From assembly GCA_021018815.1 (NCBI GenBank), contig JAITYX010000048.1, forward strand, positions 2,658,501 through 2,722,500: a stretch of DNA of 64,000 nt, given 5' to 3'. The notes under the pieces are model-generated. The model made no database searches. It was given only the letters and a program-made list of their open reading frames with translations, and was not told the origin of the DNA. Shown piece after piece: positions 37,438 through 50,290 of this stretch. Numbering within the stretch: position 1 is the first letter of the stretch; each line of letters begins with the position of its first letter. The translations under genes and the position numbers were made by a program. Origin of the DNA: Talinum fruticosum (Eukaryota > Streptophyta > Magnoliopsida > Caryophyllales > Talinaceae).

Positions 37438-38500
37438 AATTAAAATAAACCATACTTTTGGAGGTTTGGCCGTTTATATACCCGATGATCGTGTGCTATA
37501 CTTTAAGGGTAATTTTTTTTTTTCTAAACCAACATGGAGTTAGGAGATGGTTGACTCTAAGGGTGAGAACGGTTGATGGGTACCTGAAACCGAACCGAAA
37601 CCAGGTAAATGGGTAAGGTTTTGGAACCGAAATCGATCAAATGGTTCCGGGTAAGGTTACTAAAATTTAGGAACCTGTCAAACAGGTTTCGATTCCGATT
37701 CCAAAATCGGACCCTAGAACCGAAACCTGGAACCGTTAAGACGAGTAATTTTTTCAGGATTTTCGGTTTTTAATTTATGAAGAGGCTCATGTAATTTCGG
37801 GTTCAATTAGTTTGTGGTTCATGATATTTACTCTTTAAATGCATAGAGAAGCGAGAAATTAATGTTTTGCTTCTTGTTTCCTTTTGCTTAGGATGTTTAA
37901 ATTATCTTCTAACTGTTTGTATGGCAAATTGATTTGCTACTTATTAATATTTGAGTGTAACTATTCCAAGAATATACAATTTTTAAGGCTTTCAAGTTTT
38001 TTTTTTCATAAAAATGATTATATGGACAAGGTATGCTAGAACCGGAACCGAACCCCGAGGTTTAGGTTTAGGTTCTTAAAATTCAGGAACTGGTCAACAC
38101 AGGTTCCGCTTCATGTTCCTAATAAAATTTAGGAAATGGTCAAATAAGGTCGAGTTCATGTTTCCAATTTTGGGACGAGGTACACGGAACGACTCATCCC
38201 TAGCCGCCTCGGTTTCATGATGAAGTGCAGGTGTAGTTATGTTATTGTTTTACCCTTACTTTTGAAGTTGTAGTTGTCATAATTGACACTTCAAAAGTAA
38301 TTACGACTTCAAAAGTAAGGATAAAACACGTAATATACATGATTCCACTTTCCATGTCATCATGAAAGCGAGCTTGCCACCTGCTAACTCGGAGTTGGTT
38401 TAGAAAAAATAGTTAACCACTAAGTAAAATGCACACCCATCTTATTTTAACATAGGGTATATAAACGGCCAAACCCTCTAAAGTATGATTTATTTTAATT
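37438..38500. mobile_element. Foldback MITE (FB2) split by element E5
   Basis: The left end AATTAAAATAAACCATAC and right end GTATGATTTATTTTAATT are inverted. The arms continue through GTTTGGCCGTTTATATACCC and CTAAACCAAC to a central hairpin of TTTTACCCTTACTTTTGAAG type (38245-38340). Removing E5 restores continuous left/right arm pairing. A diverged relative lies at 51385-51545. Confidence 0.72.
37558..38202. mobile_element. hAT-like element E5 with (GGAACC)-type arrays
   Basis: Ends TAAGGGTGAGAACGG and CGACTCATCCCTA; flanks gttgactc and gccgcctc match at 5 of 8. Subterminal arrays are GGAACCGAAAC-like. The empty site can be inferred from the other arm of FB2 (GGTGGCAAGCTCGCTTTCATGA), which supports these ends. 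Confidence 0.65.
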
Positions 38501-39373
38501 ATCCACGACCCAATATGTGGTAGACCAAAAATTTATTGTTAGGAGTGGTACATGTCATAAAACATTTTACTCCATCTGTTTCAAATTATCTCGTGGTTTT
38601 ATGAGGATAGAGAAAAATTAAAAAAGAAGTTAGTTAAGTGATAAAATGTCTAATATACCCCATTTTATTTCCTTTTTTTTATTTTTAGCAAACTTACACG
38701 TCTCTTTCTTTTTTTCTCTCTTTCCTCCCAGCTTCCTAATCTCATATTTCTCTCTCTCTCTCGGTTTTCTAATTAAAAAATTAGTGATTAATATACCATT
38801 AGGATTATAAAGTGATGAGTATTATAAAACGAAAAAATTAGTTAAAGTGACATATATTGTAAAATGGAGAGAGCAATTAATTATTTTGATTGGACTAAAA
38901 TAGAAAGCTAGCAAAGCGACGCAGACAAGATAGAAAGTAGAATAGAATAGTAAGGCACATTTAGTTGGTGGTAAATAAAGCAGCCTAGACAGGGTAGAAA
39001 TATAGAATGCCCAATATTATTGACGGCTACTTTTTTTGTCTTTAGCAGTGAATAGAATAAACAAATTTTAGTAGCATGTGCATTCTTGTCTATATATAAT
39101 AAGGGTGTTGCTTAAATAGGATAAGAGAGGAAAAATTGCAAGTGTCAAATTAATCAAATAATCATAGTGCTACATACCTAATTAGGAAGGAGCTTCTAAT
39201 CTCCGGGATCTTCTCAGGTATCTCACCATTTTATTTTGTCTTTGAATTAAGCATAGGAGCATATTTTTAATTAGTTTGCTCTATCTCCTTCTATTAACGT
39301 CAAAATTCTGCCTTTATTGCTATTCTTTTCAATTTGAATTAAGCATAAATCATTATTTAGTATAGTTTGTACT

Positions 39374-39416
<43 letters not shown>

Positions 39417-40260
39417 TTGGGTAGACTTCATATATAAATGATACGTAAGATTGCAATGTAGGATGTCATATCCTACATAATTGATGCAAATTCTTATATT
39501 TATTTGGGAGCATATACTCATATGTGACACATTATTATGTTAGGCCCACAAAATCCCCCTATTTTTCTTTCGTCCAACCATATGTTAACATGTATCCCGG
39601 GATCATATATTCTCGGGTATATAATTGACGTTATGCATAATTAATGATTGTATAAACACCTAAATAAATATAATTTTCTATATAAAAAATTAATATAATA
39701 AATTATTAAATTGTAGTAAAAAAGACTATCCTAACCAAAAACTCTAGAATACTATTGTGATAGTTTTTTTAGATGTCATATTATAATAATAAGTAAATTA
39801 TTATTGAAAAAGAAAATATATAAATTTCTGAAAAATAAACAATTATAATTATAATGAAATCAACTGATTTAAAATTTTTACCACAAAACTCTAGAATACT
39901 ATTGTGATATCGAGCAATGTATAAAAATAATTTTAACTTACACATTTACATTGCGAGAGCTATAATCCTAGTATAAAATTTTTTAAATAAAATTGTATCA
40001 TCAAAGCATTATCGTGAGATGGTCTCCTCATGGAATGACCTTTTAGAGCTTTTTGGGTGACTAAACACTTATTTTACAACAACTTTTAGTGATTAATTAA
40101 TAAAGATTATTTAATAAAAATTACTATAATAATAAATAATCACCCTCTATATCATTAAAAGTCTCTCTTAATATATGTATTTCTGCCTTTTTGTCGAAAA
40201 AAATTTGACTAATGGAATTAAGATTTTTGAGTCGAAACAAAAGGGAGGCTCCTTTCAAAT
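38501..40260. other. Gene-free AT-rich stretch
   Basis: No coding exon recognised. It contains a TATA-like run near 39095-39105 followed by a leader-like segment ending GATCTTCTCAG/GTATC near 39220 that resembles a 5'-UTR exon and donor site, and an (AT)n run at 39377-39414. Confidence 0.35.
39377..39414. repeat. (AT)n microsatellite
   Basis: About 19 AT units in a row. Confidence 0.9.
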
Positions 40261-40264
40261 TAAT

Positions 40265-41012
40265 TTTTTATTTTTCCTTTTTTGATCCCAAAGAGGGGAT
40301 TGTATTAATCATTCTCAAACAGAGATAATTCTTTGGCAGCTAAATCAATCACCGAATCGAGGCTATCCTCCACCCAGGTTCTACTAGAAGACCCATGGGG
40401 TTGGATGTGAACCATTGAGTGAGCTACCATTTTCGACTCCCAATAAATATGACAAAAAGAGCATAAATTAAATTGCTTACACAGGTCAAAATATCAGAAA
40501 TAATCAAACCAATATTAGCACCTAATCCAACCAATATCAGCACCTAATCCTTCCCTTTTAGTGATCTTGATGATTAGTGAGGAACAATCAGTTTTGATCA
40601 TTAAGTTTGTGAAACCATGCTCCAATGCTAGCTCAGTTCCAAAGAGACAAGTTCTACCTTCTTCCATTTCCGCACCTAGGAATCCCGAGCCTTGATGAAC
40701 ACCACACAACTTTACGGTACTTACAATGTCACGAACAGCCGCCCCCAGCCAAATCCCTATTGTCCCAATTTTGCTCCATCCACAGGCCCCGTTTGGTTGG
40801 GCAAAGCTGGAATGGAACTTGATTCCTCCGGTTTCAAATTCCTTTTCAATTGTTTGGTTGTGTATTTTGAAGGTGGAACTTAAAATTTATAGGTTTCAAG
40901 TTCCCCTCAAAACAAAAAAATTTGAATCCCCTAAATAGGAGGGGATCAATTCTCAATCCCTCATGGATCGAGTTTATAATTATTAAAAAAAGAAAAATTA
41001 GTCTATTTGCTA

Positions 41013-41085
<73 letters not shown>

Positions 41086-41109
41086 GATGTTGTTGTTGTT
41101 GTTGTTGTT

Positions 41110-41140
<31 letters not shown>

Positions 41141-41372
41141 GGTTGGGGTATTTTTTTGTTGTTGTTTTTTATTATTTATTTATTTATTTATTATTTTTTT
41201 CATATTGTTTGATAGAACATTATAGTTTGAAAATAGGTTTACTAAAAATTATAAATAAAATTTGTTAATTATTAAAAAAATTACAAGATAGTTAATTAAA
41301 AAAATTAAATAAATATAAGACTCAATTATTAGCAAATACGCTAACAAGCTTCAACTTTTATTGAATCGGATG

Positions 41373-41427
<55 letters not shown>

Positions 41428-44400
41428 CAACAACAACAATAATAATTTACAACGATATAAAATAATTTTAAAATAAAATAATTTTAATTTTATCCCATGA
41501 TTAACAACCAAACAACAAGAACTGGAACTTGATTCCATTCCTCGCTCTTTACCAAACACTTGAAAAGAATATTCAAGTTTCATAACTAACCTTTCAAGTA
41601 TCATTCCTTAATTCCATTTCATTCCAATTTTACATACCAAACGAGGTCCGAGTTTCCATAAACCTAACCCCGGTGGCTTCCACCTTTCAATACAAGGAAT
41701 TAGTGGTGAAATTAAGTTAGCCTGGACATCCCGATATTCGTTAATGAATTTTATCGCTTGTTTACTAACCTCAGCATACTCACAATCACCCTCCCCAAAT
41801 AACCTACGGTTTCTCATGTTCCATACTTCCCACATCATTGCTAAGAACTCCTCCCAGTCTTCTTCACACAACCTCGCTTGGGCGTGATCCACAAAGTCCC
41901 ACACAGCAGCAAAAGGGCATTCCACATGTCCTGCGAGAATTTACTTCTTCAGAATGCAGCAGCTTATGGGCACCGAAACAGTGCATGACAATCGTCCTCC
42001 TCATCGAACCTGCATATGCCACACAACCCAAAGAGAAAGCTGAAACTCGCCCAGCAAGCCTAACACTACTAAGAAGGGCTTTGGCGCACGTTCTCCACAC
42101 AAAAATCTTAATTTGCAGCAGTAAACAAGTAGTCCATAAAGCTTTCTAGGAGCCCATACCGCTAGCCTCTAATGCGTCTATCCCATGCCAGTTTCAGATA
42201 CACCTATAGGCTTCTTTGACCATCACCTCACCAGGACTTGAATAGTGCCAATGGGTACTATCTGTCGACAAAGAGGGGTTGAGCGGAATGACCTTTATAC
42301 ACTTCACATCAATGGGCAAGAAAACTTCCCTAATCATATCTTCGCTCCAACAAACCTCTTCTCTATCAATAAGGTCCCCTATATAAAGAAGAGCAAATCT
42401 TAGGTCTTACCGAGTGATGAATTTGAAGGAGTGTGGTCTTGGGAGCCATCCAAAGTCCCAAACACTCAGTGAGAAACCGTCACCCACTGTCGATCGTAGA
42501 CCCCTACGAATAACCCAAAACGCCTTACTAAGGCTCCGCCATGTATAGCTAGGGCGAGATGTAAACATCCAAGAAAGTTGAAGAAGGAAAATACCGAGCT
42601 TCCAAGACTTTGTACACCAAGTAACTTGTGTTCTTCAACAACTGCCATACTTGCCTTACTAAAAGGACCAAGTTAAAGTCTTCAAAGTCTCTGAACCCAA
42701 AGTCACCAGTAGCCTTATTATCATAGAGCTTCTTCCTCCCCACCGAATGAATTTTTCTTGAATGTTCAGTGTAGTCCCACCAAAACCTATTCACCATCGC
42801 TTGAATCTCATCGCAAAGCTCCTTAGGGAATGAAAACACACTCATAGAGTAGGTTATGATAGCTTGGGCCACAACCTTTACTAGCACTTCCCTTCCTGCT
42901 TATGAAAGATGACGATATCAATCCAACTTTGAAGCCTCTTCACGATATGATCTTTAATTAGTAAAAATAACTTCTTCAATCTCCCAATATTTTCATAGGC
43001 AAACCCAGGTCCTTGTCGTGAGCTCTAATATGAAGCTAAATCGTTATAACATTCCTACGCTCTGCTTGTACCCCATTACTCAAAGAGACTTAACCTTTCA
43101 AGGTTGATTTGTTAACCTGATGCAAGCTCATATTTGTCAAAATATCTGTCACCACCACCGCCTGATCCACCCTAGCAGCACAAAAAGTCATAGTGTCGTC
43201 CGCTAAGAGGAGAAGAGACACTATAAGGGCCATAACAGATACTTGGACCTACTTGTAAATGACTAGAGTGAAGTGCTTTAGAGAGTAAATAAGAGAACTC
43301 TTCCGCTACAAATAGGAAGAGATAAGGAGAAATCGAATCACCCTGTCTAATTCCTTTGGAATGCTGCACACACCCCTAGGCTCAACGTTAATCATAAATG
43401 ACAATGTCGTGATTCAACGCGCAACATAACCAAGTTAACCCAGTTAGAAGCGAGACACAGTTTCAACATAATTTGCCACAAGAAACCTCATTCAACTCTA
43501 TCGTAGCTGTAGGCCTTTGACATATCTAATGTTATTGTCATTCCCCCTTCAGTCTTAGTGGAGCAGTGCATCAGAGTGTAAAATCTCAAACGCCATAAGG
43601 ATATTGTATGAGATAAATCTCCCTAAGTGAAAGCACTATAAGACTCCGAGATAATATTCGGCAAAGTAGCTTTGAGTCTGTTAGAGATTACCTTGGTCAC
43701 TAGCTTGTAAACCACGTTACATAGACTAATGGGGCGAAAGTCTTCGATACGATCAGGTTTATGTTTTTTGGGAATAAGAACAACATGAGTGTGGCTAAAA
43801 CCATCCGACATGGGATCATCATTAAGAATACTCAGCACAACATTAGTAACATCGTTACCCACAATACTCCAATAATTCTGAAAAAGAAAGGATTCATACC
43901 AACGGGTAGCTTTTGAGGGATTCATTTGCTTTAGCGCACTTTCTGCTTCTGTCGTTGAGTATGGTTGACGTAACTTATCATTCATATCTTCAGTGACAAT
44001 AGAAGGGATTGTTGAGAGGACATCCTCCATGTTGGATGGATTAGCCGACTGGAAGAGAGTATCAAAATAGGAAGTGACAATCTTTTCCAACTCATCTTTA
44101 TCGATTAAAGGCCGAAGCCCATCTATAAAGTCCACACGACGCCAAGCATTTGCAAGCTTATGGAACCACTTATTATTTTTATCCCCAAATTGAATAAAAT
44201 CCACACGGAATGCTGTCGCCAGAGAATCTCTTCTCTATGCCGTCATACGCTCAGTTTCTCTAGGAGTTCACATCTAGACTGAATATCTCAGGAAGATTTT
44301 AGTAGATGAGTTTGGAAGGCAATCTCCTTTTAAACCTGGCCAAATTCATTCCTATTCAAGTCTAGAAGAGCCGCCATACAATTTTGGATATTTGAGGTGC

Positions 44401-44485
44401 ATCTAGTAGCTGTTGTATCCTCTCCGCTACTGGTCCACGCCCCTTTAATCACTTCTTCGCAGCCTCATCCATAGCACACATATGC
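40265..44485 (-). mobile_element. 5'-truncated L1-type LINE
   Basis: On the minus strand the order is that of a plant L1 ORF2 without its endonuclease. A linker lies at 44480-44210. Reverse transcriptase follows (44204-43140) with FRPISLCNVVYKLVTKVI, GIRQGDSISPYLF and a catalytic ADD (near 43190-43205). A zf-RVT-type region lies at 42890-41650 (FSFPKELCDEIQAMVNRFWW, then MMWEVWNMRNRRLF), and an RNase H-like C-terminus at 40740-40510 (ELALEHGFTNLMIKTDCSSL). Frame changes and stops separate the parts. A T-rich tract near 40265-40280 would be the poly(A) tail. Foldback element FB3 interrupts it. Confidence 0.85.
40785..41648. mobile_element. Foldback MITE (FB3) with mirrored ATT/GTT arrays
   Basis: The left end GGCCCCGTTTGGTTGGGCAA and right end CCAAACGAGGTC are inverted; inner arms (TGGAATGGAACTTGATTCC and complement) also pair. 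Each arm carries a trinucleotide array, TTA/TTG at 41013-41131 and AAT/AAC at 41370-41447, so the microsatellite lies in the inverted repeat. It sits in the LINE just before its RNase H part, which resumes on the other side as VDGA. Confidence 0.75.
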
Positions 44486-45174
44486 TCAAAACGTATAAAA
44501 TGAAAAAATGAATAAAAAAACTAGCTAGCTGGTTAATGTGGACCGCAATGATAGTGTTCAAGGAAATCTAATGATTAATTAAAATTTTCAAATTACTGTT
44601 AAGTCAATAACAGTTTTGAAGGAGATCTATAATAATAAAATTGAGTGGGGAAGCATGTCTTGGAAACTTTAGTGGCACATGGATATGAAAATTTGAAGAA
44701 AATTTTAAAAATCAATGAAAAATCTGCATATAATAAAGACAAATTTAAAATATGTGAAAGTAGTATAGATCTGAATTACATAGGAATTACAGTGGAGTGA
44801 ATAGTTCTTTGGTTGAAAGATATGATCTTGTACACGTGCACGTTTAGAAATGTCATACAAAGGTATCCACTTTTTAGTTCATAAAATTCTAATAATACAA
44901 AGTAATTTTATGGATGTTGATGTTAAAATTGTTTAAATTTTCACCCCATTTAGGGCTAAAGTCACTATCACCTCTGAATTATAGCTACTGACCAATTTCC
45001 TCATGTAACTAAACCACATAAATAACGAGCTACCATGTTACCCACTTTAGAGGAAAGGAGTACTGTCAAAAATTAATTGACAATTGCCTGTATGCACATG
45101 CTCTGTCATGCTTTGGACCACATCACTTTCCTCCATTTACTGATCAAAAACTTAATTCGCAGCTTTGCTCAACC
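44486..45174 (+). promoter_or_regulatory. Upstream region of the terpene synthase
   Basis: AT-rich DNA between the truncated LINE and the start codon. I see no convincing TATA box at the usual distance. A short leader (TTAATTCGCAGCTTTGCTCA) precedes ATG at 45175. The LINE end limits an undisturbed promoter to about 690 bp. Confidence 0.35.
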
Positions 45175-48100
45175 ATGAGTCAACTTCAAGTTGAAGATGT
45201 TGTCAATCGCCCTCTTGCCCAATTCCCCACTGACATATGGGGTGATACTTTCATCAACTTTTCCGACGAAAGCAGTTTGGTAAAAATTACTGTACTAATT
45301 GTTTGCATCACTTCTTGGTTTCTCCATATTTATTTAGACATAAGTCTTGTGTGAGACCATCTTATGAAAATATTTTTGTGAGATGGATTTCATGAAAGAT
45401 GACTCTTTTAATTAAAAGAAAATAAGAAATAACTTTTGCACCTGTTGTTGAGTACTAGTAGAGATTGCAAAAGTATAGCGAGGAGATTGAACCACCGAAG
45501 GAGGAAGCACGGATGATGCTAATGGATGACTCTATCAGTGTGGCGAAGAAGATGAATTTGATCGACACAGTGGCACATCTAGGCATCTCCTATTTCTATG
45601 AGGAAGAAATCAAAATTTTGCTGGATGGGATCTTTGAAGAACTTGCTGCAAATAATTTCGAGATTGATGGTGGTTTATGTGAAACTGCTATACAATTTCG
45701 GATCCTGAGGCAACATGGATATAAAGTGCCTTGTGGTAAGAATTGAAGAACCATGCATGGATCAATATACACCATGCTTGAGTTGTACTATACTATTTCC
45801 CTTTTATTATATTTTATCAAGGGATATGTTCTCGAATTTGTAGTGGTAGATTTAGGCCCACGTATAAGGATGAACGGACCATGCAACATAACTTCCAAAG
45901 TAGCACTTCTAGAAAAATAGAAAAATTTGTCCCTTTAGAGATAAGTAGTCTAGTGGAAAAATAACCACTTTTTAAAATGAAAATCAAGTTTCAATTCTTT
46001 ATAATTTATACGTGTATAAAAATTTACCTATCAAACAACAAAAATTAGATTATTTATATAGTTTAAGGTCAATATGTAGATTTAGATGTACGTATCTAAG
46101 GATATATGTAATAGCAGATATGTACATGCTATTAGAGTATGGTGTCCCGTATTTATTTGGAAAAATATCTATAATTTTTACAAAGTTCTTAAAATTTATG
46201 AAATGAACATCTATAAAAATTAAGTATTATACCAAATTATAAGAAGAGAAAAACGTAGGACACTATTGACTCAAATTTTTTCAATTCCCAATACCCACAT
46301 GGCTAAAATAATCTTGAATCTCCCATATATTTTTTTTAAAAAAACGATTACAACTTAGAGGTGCTTTGTAGTGGTGGATTCAGAAACTTGTTATAAGAAT
46401 ATCTCACTTTTGAGTTTAATATCATTTGTCACAAAGCATTTTATTTGATGAGTGTCTTTTTAAAAAAAGTTTAAAATAGTTTTCTGAAGAGTATTTTTAA
46501 AAAATTTGTTTCTTGTGATACATTTTCCATGTTACATATATAGAATCTCAAAATTGAAACCATTATATCCTTAAGGAGTGAGATATTTTATGACTAAAGT
46601 CTCTTGGGATGCAGATGTGTTCAACAGCTTCATTGATGGGCAAGGCAAATTTGAAGAAAGACTAAAATGTGAGATAAGGGGTATTGTGAGTTTGTATGAA
46701 GCTGCCCAATTGAGAGTGCATGGTGAAGATGTACTAGAAGAAGCTTTCATCTTTGCCACCAATTTTCTTGAATTGGTAGCTAAGTCCTCTGAGCTAGCTC
46801 AGCGAGCCCTGAAGTACCCACTGCACCACACCATGTTGAGGGTGGAGACACATCATTTCATTTCCGTCTACGAGGAAGACGAGTCCCACAATGAAACGCT
46901 CCTCCGCCTGGCAAAAATGGACTTCAACAGATTGCAACTGTTGCACAGGAAGGAATTAAGCCAACTTCAACAGTAAGGCCACATTCCACATTCACGCATT
47001 TATAGCTTCCAATAATGTTGGTTTGTCCGTAACAAAAAAAATGCTGCTTAGTGGGTTTGGTTCCTTGCATGCTAGGCTTTTATTTGATCTAATTTTACTT
47101 TTGTACTTACCCTTACCACTGAGTTAGGGGTCAGTAAATGGAAATGTGCAACTTATCTTATCCCCCACCCACAAAATATTAAAAAAAAACCATTTAAGTT
47201 TCAAAGTAGTCGACATTAAAAAACAATAGATATAACATATAATCAATAATTTTATAACCGTTCTTTCACATACATATTTACAATTGTTTACTTCTTTTTA
47301 TCATTTATCGCTAAATCTTTTGCATTGAAAGTTTGTAAATTACAACCTTACACGCGTATATATATGCATATACAGGTGGTGGAAAAATTTCACAACGGAG
47401 CTTCCTTATGTAAGGAATAGAAGTGTGGAAAGTCATTTCACAGCAAATGGTATGTACTTTGAGCCTCAGTACTCAGTAGGCAGAGTACTTGTCGCCAAAG
47501 TAGTTCTCTTGGCCACCGTATTGGATGATGCCTACGATGCCTACGGGACCCCTGAGGAACTCCAACGTCTTACTCATGCCTTTGAAAGGTGGAATTCGAA
47601 TGCCATGGACCAATTATCAGATAATATGAAATTAGTCTATAAGTTTACAATAGACCTTTATGAAGAGCTTGCCCAGGAGTTAATCAAGAGAGACAACCCC
47701 CTTGCAGCTCAATTCGTTAAAGAAACTGTAAGACATCTATTTTTTGTTATCTTGCTTTCCTTATTCTCCTTGTTTTTTTTTTGGTGTGCTTTGTTGAGAA
47801 CGAAGTCATTTTCTAGTTTATTTATATTTTAATTTTTTTTAAAATAAGAATTTATTAATTGAAAGTCATACGAAATTTACAATAAATATTATATTCATAT
47901 AAATTTATAAAATAACAAAATAAAACTTTCGAATGAAAAATAACAATTGAAACATATCTGAATGCTCTTCTTCTACACAATTGCTATTTCGTAATGCAAC
48001 CTCTAAGAAAAAGGAGATCCATAAATCTTTTATTTTTTTATTTTCGTTAGAATTAATACAAGTTTTTTTTTATGTTTGGTCAGACCGTCAGATACATTAG

Positions 48101-49614
48101 AGAAAATATTGGAAAAATATTTCTCCTCCAGTTTTTTGTTTTTTTTCATGAGTGACTAATAAAAGCTTGTAGACATCCTATCAAGAGGCCCAACAGGTTG
48201 AGTAACCGGGGGAATGGGGGTGGACAAGCCCACCAAACCCAGGCTCTTGGGCATAGTTGATGCTTCTCACAAGCACCACAACAAGGTGCAAGTGGAGGCC
48301 ACGGATTTGATCCGGGTCTCCTCATTGAGGAAAGGATCACCTGCCATCCCCGCTACAAGCTCGTTAGTTTCACCTCCATATATATAAGGAAGATTTCCCT
48401 TTTTCTATTCTAGTTTTATAAACTCTTAAATTTTTATAAAGGTAAAAATAATTCATTTGAAAATGAAAATTTGTGAATGAGCCAATAAGGTGACAATGAG
48501 AAGATTTTCAACATAATAGTATTTACCTCAATACTTATATCATGAATTTGGGTTTATGAACCTGGTGATATAGCACAATTTGGGAAGAGAATCTATTCCT
48601 TTTTGGAAGTGAGACTATGGAAATAAGAAATAGGTTTCGAAAAATTAAAATAAAATATCATACATAGTATAACTTAGTTCTATAAATCCGGGACTATAGG
48701 ATATTTATATATTTTCTTGACTCTTCACCAGATTTTCCATAAAGAATTTTGGTCACAATTATCGACTAAAATTGAGGGCAAACCTTTTTTTAAATAGTGA
48801 ATTTAGAAATGCTCCTTATGATACGCAAATAAAAAAAATAAAAAAAAAAAAACCGGCCATTTACTGCATAACATAGTGTGTGCTTTACTTTGTACAACTC
48901 AGGTGAAGGATTTGGTAAAAGCTTATATGGAAAAGGTGAACAGGCGTGAAACAAAATACACACCAACTTATGAGGATTATATGGTTGAGGGAAGGATCAC
49001 GTCACTTGCTCCACTTCTGCTCGTCTCGAGCTTAATAGGGATGGATGAAGTTGTAGATGTGAAGCCATTTCAACTTATAAGACAAGCACCCAAGCCCATT
49101 AGAGCTTGTGAGCTTTTTGTCGGGTCGTCAATGATATCTACTCTCATGAGGTAGGGTAGTCGACCCTTTAAAACAAAATGAATGACAAATAGTTCTCTAA
49201 ACATATGTAAGATGGTGCTATAATTTGCACTGTTTTTGGGGCATTAACTTAATTGATATGCATGTGCAAAAATAATAGGAGGAACAAGCTAGAGGGGTTG
49301 CAGCTTCGTCTGTGGAGTGCTACATGAAGCAATATGGTAAGAATACAGGAACTACGGTCGAAATATTTAAGAAAATCTTGGAAAACGTATGGAAAGATAT
49401 GAATGAGGGGTTCATATTAACAACCAATGACAAGAACCCTAATGAGAAGTATGATGGTAAAAACCAAATGGTGCCCAAGCACATTCTCAAAGTAGGCCTC
49501 AACCTTTGTCGTGTGGTCGATGTGTTCTATAAAGGTGGAGATGGCTACACACACCCAGCCAAAGTTATCAAGGATCATGTAACTGCGCTTTATGCTCAAT
49601 TGTTCTTGATTTGA
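45175..49614 (+). CDS. Terpene synthase, TPS-a type (probable sesquiterpene synthase)
   Basis: Six exons fit GT-AG splicing and consistent phases: 45175-45279, 45462-45735, 46615-46972, 47376-47727, 48903-49150, 49279-49614. They give about 557 residues, the usual size of a cytosolic TPS-a enzyme; no plastid transit peptide precedes RPLAQFPTDIWGD (from residue 12). Seen: RNR (RxR motif, about 259-261), DDAYD (296-300, Mg-diphosphate binding) and, after a frame change, NDIYSHEEE (NSE/DTE motif, about 440-448). Known role of the family: ionisation and cyclisation of farnesyl diphosphate; the product cannot be predicted. Odd points: exon 5 is 248 nt where 249 is canonical, one T short in a T5 run (49112-49116) just before the NSE motif, so the frame breaks as read. 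Exon 4 (352 nt) equals two canonical exons joined. Pseudogene or homopolymer miscall are both possible. Confidence 0.88.
48130..48380 (-). mobile_element. SINE-like insertion in terpene synthase intron 4
   Basis: This is a GC-richer block inside an AT-rich intron. Its reverse complement contains a B-box-like GGATCAAATCC and ends in an A-rich tail (T-rich at 48133-48148 on the plus strand). An A box is less clear. It fits a tRNA-derived SINE on the minus strand; the family was not recognised. Confidence 0.45.
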
Positions 49615-49987
49615 ACTTAATTTGGTTGTCTATATCACGTCTTTAGTCCAGTAGGGAGTCTATATGATTTCTCACTTTTTCTTTTTCTTTTTTTTTATTG
49701 CCTTTATAACTCTGTTTATCATAGTCGAACTATTGGTGATCCATCAAAGACTTTTGTTTTTATATAATTTCATTTAGAATTGTATTTTTCTCATATGATG
49801 TTTTGGAAGTAGTGTCTGTTAACTATATGTTGGTCATATGCATTTAATAGCTACAACATTGTTTTTGATTATAACAATCCAATTGATAGTTATGTGTACA
49901 ATTTATCTATATATGTCATATGATTCTTAACTATTATCTTGTGTCTAAAATTTGAGTGCAATTATGATATTTGTATCTGCGATTTGA

Positions 49988-50290
49988 CATTACAAAAAAC
50001 AGTCAAATATCGACGGGATTCCGACCGGAATTCCGACGAGTTTCGCGGAATTCCAACGGGAAAGGATGTCTGAAAATCAATCATCGGTAAGGCAAGGTAC
50101 GATGTGTGAAAAACATGTTTTGTCCTCTTTCGTTGCCAAAAGTTGCATCTGCCCTTGGTCACTATTCACCGTCGGTGAACATTACCCAAATATAATAAAG
50201 TTTTTCCTGTCAAAGTCTGTTGTAAATAGCGTCACACTATCCGACGGGTCTGAAACCCATCGGACATTTTCCGAGCATTTTTAATCCGAA
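49988..50290. mobile_element. MITE remnant with CATTACAAAAAAC end
   Basis: The left end CATTACAAAAAACAGTC is followed by TCGACGGGATTCCGACCGG-type subterminal repeats, and GACGGGTCTGAAACCCATCGG lies near the right. This resembles CACTA-type or Mutator-type MITE ends; the right terminus is not clear. Confidence 0.45.

Noticed and set aside
41608..44204. Minus-strand frames considered as a host gene with reverse transcriptase
   Set aside because: Domain order and decay match a 5'-truncated L1-type LINE.
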